Position numbers and translations under genes: made by a program. Below the pieces are notes generated by a model. It was not told the origin of the DNA, made no database searches, and worked only from the letters and a program-made list of their open reading frames with translations. Shown here in pieces: positions 56,600 through 64,000 of a stretch of 64,000 bases of DNA (its first letter is position 1; each line of letters starts with the position of its first letter). Source of the stretch: Sipunculus nudus (taxonomy: Eukaryota > Annelida > Sipuncula > Golfingiida > Sipunculidae); the NCBI GenBank assembly GCA_026874595.1, contig CM049316.1:50911676-50975675 (forward strand). The letters are read 5' to 3'.

Positions 56600-57988
56600 T
56601 GTGACAAGTCGTATTTAAATTTGAATTAAAATGAATTTTCACAAATCTGTTGTAATTCAAGACACTGTCATGATAACTTCCACAAATACAGAAGGAAATC
56701 AAACACAACATTTATTCTTACATCACTATATATTAAAGTTATCAAATTTAAGTTAATGATGGTATAGTTAAGAGTATAATATAAAACAGAAAAACGGATG
56801 TGTACCTTTTTTACAGTTTTGCAAAAGAAGACACTTGCAGCCCTCAATTTAAAATAGGCTTACTCTTGGCCTAAAAACCAACTTAAGCTTTCTATAACTC
56901 TACCAAAAATCAATGAACCCAACCTATTCTTGTTAAATTGAAAAAAACCTATCCTAGAACATTCTTGTGAAAAATTAAATCATTCAGCTAGACAGTTTCA
57001 TCATAAACATTTTTAAGCTGAAAGTGGCTAAAATTACAAGGTTTCTGACCAAAAAAAACAGGTCAATGTAGGTGGCGCCACATTAACTGCAATTTCAAAT
57101 ATGAGTCATGTGACCTACATATGCACCAAACTTTTCTGAGATTGTTATGTTAGTATGCTATCTTGCCATATGACTAATTTCAAATTTCAAAATTCATCAA
57201 ACTAAAACCATTTGAACAAACTTGAGAGACCTGGTCTCTGGAATCATTTCTGTGAAATATTGAACAATTTGGCTGAATGATTTCAGAGAAGAAGATTTCT
57301 TTAGCTTTTTCATCATAAAATGCAAGTTAATGCAGGTGGCACCACAAAATCCTAAATCCCACAACATTTAATATGTGAGAGATTTTGCATAAATATTCAG
57401 ATGCTAGCTCCTGCTATTACTGAGAAATTATGGGTAAATGTACTGATGAGCGATGACCCCTGTACAGAAAAGGTTTATGCAGGTGGTGCCATCAATACCT
57501 AAATTTCAAATATGACTCATGTTACTAACATTTGCATTAAATTTGGTGATGATAGCTCCAGCCATTTCTGGTATTATAATTACAGTTTTTTTGCCATATC
57601 ACTAAGTTCATTAAACTGATACCATTGGTACAAACCAAAGAAACATTGTTTCAGGGATTATTTCTCTGATATATTGAATGATTTGGCTGGACAGTTTTAG
57701 AGAAGAAGATATTTAAGGCTTTTTTTAGCGTTCTCCCTATCCAGAATTGGAGCAGTGATGGTTGTTTAATTGTTTCTTGTTCTAAGTGTTTAGTACCTGC
57801 ATTGTTCATATACATGTAACACATGTTCTTGAAAAGTAATGGTCCAGCATTTATACCTGGTGTAAACTCATTGCACAGGTTCGCATTAGGCCTGTAGGCC
57901 CAACTGTTTCAAAATGTGCCCTGTCTCACCATACCATGGACAAAGGATCATCACAATAGCTCAGATGACTTTTAGTCATCTGAGCTAA
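56600..57988 (+). repeat. Mosaic: CTAA-family body, inverted AGGCCTACAGGCCT copy, hairpin end
   Basis: Diverged CTAA-family body with a decayed palindrome (GGTGGCGCCACATT at 57,069), then the inverse of 809-966 at 57,735-57,905. A hairpin-type end (GATGACTTTTAGTCATC) runs to CTAA at 57,985-57,988. The inverted repeat seems to have replaced the usual element tail up to CAAAATGTGCC. Confidence 0.55.
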
Positions 57989-58448
57989 AAAGGAATGTTC
58001 ACATAATCTTATGCATTTAGCAAATAGTACAGAGCAAATATTTTATATGATATTCATTTTACCTATATGTATATATAACAGAAATATATCAAAGACAGGT
58101 GATGTAAAAAATATAAATTGATATAAAATGAAACCCTAAAATCAGGTAATCAGTATATTATTCAAGAAAAACAAACTGACATTAAGTGGTGTAAAGTACT
58201 TCATATTATATATATACAACTGTTTATTTGTTAACCTTGCAAAGACCTTACCTTCACTAACATATTGTCTGGGTTTATTTTGAAGAAACAAATCTCAGAA
58301 ATCAACAAACATTTGGCTCATAAGCCTTTTCTGCCTCCCTTTATAAAATCAACTGATTATGTAAAAGTCATCCAGGGCTAAGAGTATCAAGCAACTGGTC
58401 CAAGCTGGTATCAACTGGCTACAGCCGGCCCAAACTGGTTGCAAGGAA
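57989..58448. other. Unique stretch, no gene seen
   Basis: AT-rich DNA with a short CTGGT-rich run near 58,400-58,440 (CAACTGGTCCAAGCTGGT). No gene or recognised repeat copy. Confidence 0.45.
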
Positions 58449-58458
58449 GGGCTCAACT

Positions 58459-58997
58459 TAGACTGGTACCCTGCTCTATTATATGGCCCTAAGCCAAGCA
58501 TAGAGACAGGCGTACAACGCCATCTTAAGTACTTCGAGTTGCAACTCCTGACTTACCTGTAGACTTGTTCCAACTCCAGTATGCTCGCTCATACCGGTTG
58601 TCATGGACGTTCACGCGATCCTGGTTGATTATCTGTTTAAATTTCTTATAAAATAACTTTCTTTGGTTATTTCTAGTTTTCAAATATTGAAGAATGAGTT
58701 GTTACACAGAAGTGAATGATGGATGTATAGATAATTCGATATACTGAATCTTTTATATTTCACTGTGCGTAGCAGTCATTATTATTAATATATATTAATC
58801 TGATCATAAATGTCACACGTAACGTACAACCAACTTTTGGTAACTTCTCTGAGCAAACGAAATGCTTATTTTTATCATATATAATACATACTGGAGTTGG
58901 AACCAGTCTGCCGGGAGTATATAAGATGGCGTTGTACGCCCGTCTCTATGATTGGCCTGGAGCAGCGGTGCCATAATAGAGCGGGGGTACCAGTCTA
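58459..58997. mobile_element. MULE-like MITE, 539 bp, 10-bp target duplication
   Basis: GGGCTCAACT flanks both ends exactly (58,449-58,458 and 58,998-59,007). The ends are TAGACTGGTACCC...GGGTACCAGTCTA, and imperfect inverted similarity runs inward for ~100 bp, including CATAGAGAC and GCGTACAACGCCATCTTA on each side. A long inverted repeat with a 9-10 bp duplication is characteristic of Mutator-like elements. No transposase. The interior is AT-rich. Confidence 0.88.
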
Positions 58998-59007
58998 GGG
59001 CTCAACT

Positions 59008-60399
59008 GTTCTAGCTTTTGACCCCTGATGGATGCCCAACAGCCTATATGGGGCATTGAGCTGTACTGACCTCATGATCACTGACACACAGTCTAGACTG
59101 TATCTGGACACCAGGCAGAGCCAGGTCAGTTGCCATGGTGATGTCTGGACCCCACCTGCCTGCACTGCTTGACCTCTTGACTTGCCACTTGAAACTTGCC
59201 AGGCTGCCTAATCTGTTTTCAAACACTGAAAGCCTTTTTCAATTGGCTACACTGCCTTTTTAAAGCTGCATTTACCCAATCTGTTCTTATAAAATTGGCA
59301 GTACTCTACCATATAATAATTCTTGTAAAGTTTAAACCAATCAGCTTAACAATTTCATCATAAAACAGTGTATAAACTAGACGAATCTATAATTACCTTT
59401 ATGCTTGTAAAAAACAAATCAATGTAGGTGGCGCCAAAAATACCTCAATTTCAGATATGACATATGTGAAAAACATTGGCATTAAATTTGGTGATAATAG
59501 CTCCAGCGGTTTCTGAGATTTTAATTTAGTGTGCTTTTTTGGACAAATGACAAAGTTCAACCTCCTGTAACTCTGCCAAAAATCTCCAAACTGGAACCAT
59601 TTGAACAAACTTGAATTATCAACATCTGAGGATAATTAATGTGTGAGAATTAAGAATTTGGCCCAGTGGTTTTTGAGAAGATCTTTGTAGCCACTGAGCT
59701 AAAAAGGGCTGTTATGGCATATGACCAAATTAAGCTTCCCATAACTTAGCTAAAAGTCACTGAAAAGAGACCATTTGAACAAACTTCAGTAAGCACTACC
59801 CTAGGATCATTTCTGTGCAATATTAAACATTTGGCCATATAGTTTCAGAGAAGAAGTTTTATGTAGCCCTCAGTATGATACAGGCACTGATGACCCCCGT
59901 ACAAAAAAGGCCGATGCAGGTGGCGCCACCAATACCTCAATTTTAGATATGACCTATGTGACCAACATTGGCATAAAATTTGGTGATGATAGCTCCAGCC
60001 GTTTCTGAGATTGAAATTTTAATATGCTTTTTTGCACAGTTAACAAAGTTCAATCTCCTGTAACTCGACCAAAAATCTCCTAACTGGAACCATTTGAACA
60101 AACTTGAGAAAGATTGTTCCAGGGATCATTTCTGTGAAATATTTGACAATTTGGCTGGACAGTTTCAGAGAAAAATATTTTTAAAGCTTTTTCAGCTTTT
60201 CCCCTATAAAATCTAAGAAAATGCAGTTAGAAAAAAAATAAACAAAATCCAATATAGTTATTTGGATGACTGATTATTTGCAAAAAATTTGGTGATGCTA
60301 GCTCCTGCCGTTTTTGAGATAGCTATGGTTAACGTACAGACGACGCACGACACACGACGCACGACGCCGCACCATCGCATAAGCTCACAGGTTCGCTAA
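59008..60399 (+). mobile_element. CTAA-ended Helitron-like element, fourth copy
   Basis: Starts near CCAGGCAGAGCCAGGTCAGT (also at 37,806), has one diverged 177-bp unit (59,600-59,760), a perfect palindrome at 59,918, an ACGACGCACGACACACGACG tract, and CTAA at 60,396-60,399. Confidence 0.55.
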
Positions 60400-60551
60400 A
60401 AAGGAAGGTAGGTGGCGCCACCTGTCTGTTTAATTAGAAAACTTTCCAAGATGGATGGACATGCCAAATTTCAGACCTTTACCTTGAACCATTCCAGAGA
60501 TATGAGCTATTTTCACCCAAAGCACATGTACAGATGGACACCACGCCAAAA
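60400..60551 (+). repeat. Single palindrome-type unit
   Basis: GTAGGTGGCGCCACCTGTCT at 60,410, then CATGCCAAATTTCAGACC. The same unit lies at 43,560 and 63,296. It joins directly to the CTAG element. Confidence 0.75.
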
Positions 60552-63160
60552 CTAGACATTTCTTGGCACCGCAGGTGCCAGAGTATCCCCAGACATAGTA
60601 GCCCCCCCCACCCTTTAAGAACAGACCCCCAATTTTGGCAGCATATACTGACACTTGGCATATTTATTGTTTTTTCCATCTAACAATCCACAATCTTGTT
60701 GAAGATGTTGGTCCTGTGACCTTGATTGTTTTAAAGATGTGTCCTGTGACCTTGACCTTTGACCTCATGACTCCAAAATCAATTTGGGTCTTGCTTTTCC
60801 AATGGGACATATGCAAGTCAAGTTTGAAATCTATACATCAATAAAGCAGGAATTATCATCCAGAAACTAATTTTTTTTGACAGGTGGCTCCTGTGACCTT
60901 CACCTTTGACCTTGTGACCTCACAATTGATAGTGTTCTTCCTCTCTAGGTAGGAGAACTATATGTGCAAGATGAAAAATCTGAGATGAAATGTTTGGCTG
61001 AAAATGCATCCACATCTTTTTAAAGATGTGTCCTGTGACCTTGACCTTTGACCTCATGACCCCAAAATCAATTTGGGTCTTGCTTTTCCAATGGGACATA
61101 TACAAGTCAAGTTTGAAATCCATACATCAATAAAAGCAGGAATTATCATCCAGAAACTAATTTTTGGACAGATGGCTCCTGTGACCTTCACCTTTGACCT
61201 TGTGACCTCAAAATTGATAGGGGTCTTCCACTCTTGGCAGGTGAACTATATGTGCAAGATGAAAGATCTCAGATGAATTTTTTGGCTGAAATTGCATCCA
61301 CAACCTTTATAAAGAGGTTTCCTGTGACCTTGACCTTTGACCTCATGATCCCAAAATCAATTCGGGTCTTGCTTTTCCAATGGGTCAAATACAAGTCAAG
61401 TTTGAAATCCATACATCAATAAAAGAAGGAATTATCATCTAGAAACTAATTTTTGGACAGATGGCTCCTGTGAACTTCACCTTTGACCTTGTGACCTCAA
61501 AATTGATAGGGGTCTTCCACTCTTGGCAGGTGAACTATATGTGCAAAATGAAAGATCTCAGATGAATTTTTTGGCTGAAATTGCATCCCCAACCTTTTTA
61601 ATGATGTATCCTGTGACCTTGACCCTTGACCTCATGACCCCAAAATCAATTTTGGTCTTGCTTTTCCAATGGGACATATACAAGTCAAGTTTGAAAACCA
61701 CACATCAATAAAAGCAGGAATTATCATCCAGAAACTAATTTTTGGACAGATGGCTACTGTGACCTTCACCTTTGACCTTGTGACCTCAAAATTGATAGGG
61801 TTCTTCCTCTCTTGGCAGGTGAACTATATGTGCAAGATGAAAGATCTGAGATGAAATGTTTGGCTGAAAATGCATCCACATCTTTTTAAAGATGTGTCCT
61901 GTGACCTTGACCTTTGACCTCATGACTCCAAAATCAATTTTGGTCTTGCTTTTCCAATGGGACATATACAAGTCAAGTTTGAAATCCATACATCAAAAAA
62001 AGCAGGAATTATCATCCAGAAACTAATTTTTGGACAGATGGCTCCTGTGACCTTCACCTTTGACCTTGTGACCTCAAAATTGATAGGGGTCTTCCACTCT
62101 TGGCAGGTGAACTGTATGTGCAAGATGAAAGATCTCAGATGAATTTTTTGGCTGAAATTGCATCCACAACCTTTTTAAAGATGTGTCCTGTGACCTTGAC
62201 CTTTGACCTCATGACCCCAAAATCAATTCAGGTCTTGCTTTTCCAATGGGTCAAATACAAGTCAAGTTTGAAATCCATACATCAATAAAAGAAGGAATTA
62301 TCATCCAGAAACTAATTTTTGGACAGATAGCTCCTGTGGCCTTGACCTTTGACCTTGTGACCCCAAAATTTCTATGGATCATCCACTATTGGCAAGTGAG
62401 CTATATATTCAAGATTGAAAACCTGGGATGAAAGTTTGGCTTAAAATGCATCTACAGTATATTTTAAAATGCCAGTCCAGTGACCTTGACCTTTGACCTC
62501 ATGACCCTAGAACCTATAGGGTTCTTACTTTAGTGGTGGGCCATACATAAGTCATGTTTGAAATCTATATGGCTATCAACACTGGAGATATCATATGAGG
62601 AGTGTGATTTTCACCATATATGGCAATATTCAAGGTCAAGGCCACTCACATAGGAAAGGTCATGACCCCAATTTAAATAACCATCATCCCATAACCCATA
62701 CCTATGTATATGCATAATATAAAAGAAATCTGTCCATTAGTTTTTGACTTATAATGCTCACAGTACTGTAAGGTGGCAATTTTGGGAGTATTAAACGGCA
62801 TGAAAACAAGTAAAGAATAATAGGTGGCGCCACCAGTTTCTGGAACATGACAACCCTATCCATGATCTTCCATCAACTTGATTTTAGGATAAACCTATGC
62901 AAGATTTCTTGAGATATTAAAGAATTTGTGTGATTTTCCCCAAAATTGGACCTATTCAAGGTCAAGGACACTCTCCTAGTAAAGGTCATGACCTCATTTT
63001 AAATAGGCGTCGTCCTCTTACCCATATCTATACATATACCAAGTTTGGTAAAGTTCCTTGAAATATTTTTTGGGTTATCGCGCCAACAAGATTTATATGC
63101 GGCGGCGGCGGGACCGGTATGAAAACATAGTATCCCCCGACTTTGTCTGGGGATACAATG
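60552..63160 (-). mobile_element. Helitron-like CTAG element with expanded DR1 core
   Basis: The CTAG end is at 60,552-60,555 with hairpin GGCACCTGCGGTGCC (minus strand), as at 15,994. The far end is GTCTGGGGATAC at 63,145-63,156. Between them are seven 289-bp DR1 units, then AGGTCAAGGCCACTC segments and a palindrome unit at 62,823, as in the shorter copy. The two copies differ mainly in core copy number. Confidence 0.62.
60743..62560 (+). repeat. 289-bp tandem array, seven units, DR1 half-sites in each
   Basis: CCTGTGACCTTGACC starts at 60,743, 61,032, 61,321, 61,610, 61,898, 62,187 and (CCAGTG variant) 62,477: 288-290 bp steps. All but the 61,610 unit keep a perfect TGACCTTTGACCT (DR1), usually with a DR0 neighbour. 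A second site cluster (CACCTTTGACCTTGTGACCT) lies about 150 bp later in each unit. The repeated ~60-codon frames on both strands follow the array period and are not genes. Confidence 0.93.
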
Positions 63161-63598
63161 ATTGCAGAAGGCGACCCCAGTCTTATAAGTAAAAGATGGA
63201 GGAGTCCAAGATCTATGGATATGCACAATTTCAGGCCAATAGGACAAGTCACTCATCATTAAAGGGCATTAATTTATTCTTCAAAAAATGGGATGGTAGG
63301 TGGCGCCACCTGTCTGGTTGACAAGAAAACTTTCAAAGATGAATGGACATGCCAAATTTCAGACCAATACCTTGAACCACTTCAGAGATATGAGCAATTT
63401 CCACTGAAAGCAAACATACGGATGGACTCCACACAATAACGATTGCAGATAGCGCCACCAGTCTTGAATACAAGATGGAGGTATCAAAGATCAATGGACA
63501 TGCACAATTTCTGCCAAATCTGTCCATTAGTTTTAGACTTATACTGCACATAGTACTGTCAAGTGGCAATGATGGATAATTATAAGGCCTGAAAAAAA
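63161..63598 (+). repeat. Palindrome-type units between two CTAG elements
   Basis: Units with GGCGACCCCAGTCTTATA (decayed), GGTGGCGCCACC (63,299) and AGCGCCACCAGTCTTGAA. They match the layout at 43,550-43,830. Confidence 0.7.
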
Positions 63599-64000
63599 CT
63601 AGATGTGTCGGAACGACACGAATGCCCCCGCCTGGGGCAAATAAGAAACATTTGTTAAATTTTGTAAATTTTTTTAAGTTCAGGAAGTGTTGTATGGTCA
63701 AAAGTAGGTCAACAAGGGCAAAATGCAAACTCGATCTGTAAAGGGTCAAACTCAAGCAACACACCAAAAATCAGGCCAGTATCTGCAAGCATTGTGAAAA
63801 AAAGTCCATATATGTGCATTTTTCATGAAAATTTCTGTCTTTCATGAAATTTTCTATGTTCAGGATCTGTCATATGGTGAAAAATAGGTTAACTGGGACG
63901 AAACGCGAACTCGATCTGTAAGTGGTCATTATGCGCCCACAAACCAAACATTAGGCCAGTATCTGTAAGCATTGCATTGCGAAACTAGAATATTAGCAAA
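63599..64000 (-). mobile_element. CTAG-ended element, second copy, cut by the window end
   Basis: CTAG at 63,599-63,602, hairpin GTGTCGTTCCGACAC on the minus strand, then the first core units as at 32,726-33,110, and the inner junction CTAGAATATTAGC at 63,985. It continues outside the window. Confidence 0.7.

Noticed and set aside
58500-58620. Exon ending in ACAG|GTAAGT on the minus strand near 58,554
   Set aside because: The region is the inverted end of the MULE-like MITE and is mirrored at 58,883-58,930, so the donor match is probably incidental.
60635-62431. A series of ~60-codon frames recurring on both strands
   Set aside because: They repeat with the 289-bp array period and contain the DR1 sequence; not genes.

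Overview
This window looks like eukaryotic, very repeat-rich, AT-rich animal DNA. The organism is probably a marine mollusc, most likely a bivalve, but this is inferred from repeat style rather than from a diagnostic gene. Support for a eukaryote: a gene with GT..AG splice sites in matching phase, Helitron/Helentron protein remains, nested DNA transposons with target-site duplications, homopolymer and microsatellite runs, and large tandem satellites. No bacterial operon, rRNA, tRNA or CRISPR array was seen.

Layout. 1-7.5 kb: a decayed, intron-less, large gene on the minus strand (1667-6129). It has a Cys-rich N-terminus, a FEN1/XPG-like PIN nuclease segment and a CXC-like Cys-rich tail, and it lies between two inverted ~140 bp arms (1302-1440 and 7343-7482). 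It may be an undescribed mobile unit. 7.5-12.7 kb: unique DNA, then a non-autonomous element built around a very homogeneous 177-bp satellite. 12,690-13,057 and 41,578-41,701: two exons of an unnamed host gene on the minus strand, separated by a ~28.5 kb intron. 13-41 kb: this intron is a mosaic of nested repeats. It holds Helitron-like non-autonomous elements ending in CTAG or CTAA, 278-bp arrays carrying the 12-bp palindrome GGTGGCGCCACC, a 1.47 kb transposon inserted in that palindrome, a hAT-like MITE, and the first block of repeats carrying nuclear-receptor DR1 half-sites. 41.7-43.3 kb: mostly unique DNA with a cluster of CAGGTAA/TTACCTG sites. 43.3-45.3 kb: more palindrome repeats.

45.3-54.7 kb: a broken Helentron-type Helitron on the minus strand. 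In order it has 19-residue His-rich tandem repeats joined in frame to a C76-like cysteine protease domain, a Lys/Glu-rich coiled coil, an HUH-Y2 Rep domain, a Pif1-like helicase and a C-terminal AP-type endonuclease. It is interrupted by a 2.35 kb TIR element (47,799-50,150); removing that element and one TG copy restores the Helentron frame exactly. 54.7-64 kb: further copies of the same repeat families, a MULE-like MITE with a 10-bp duplication, and a seven-unit 289-bp DR1 array.

The Helentron relics, together with the many short elements that share hairpin + CTAG/CTAA ends, (ACGG)n tracts and tandem cores, suggest that the short elements were moved by Helentron-type machinery. No complete, intact mobile-element gene is present here. 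All domain calls are by eye; no searches or alignments were run.
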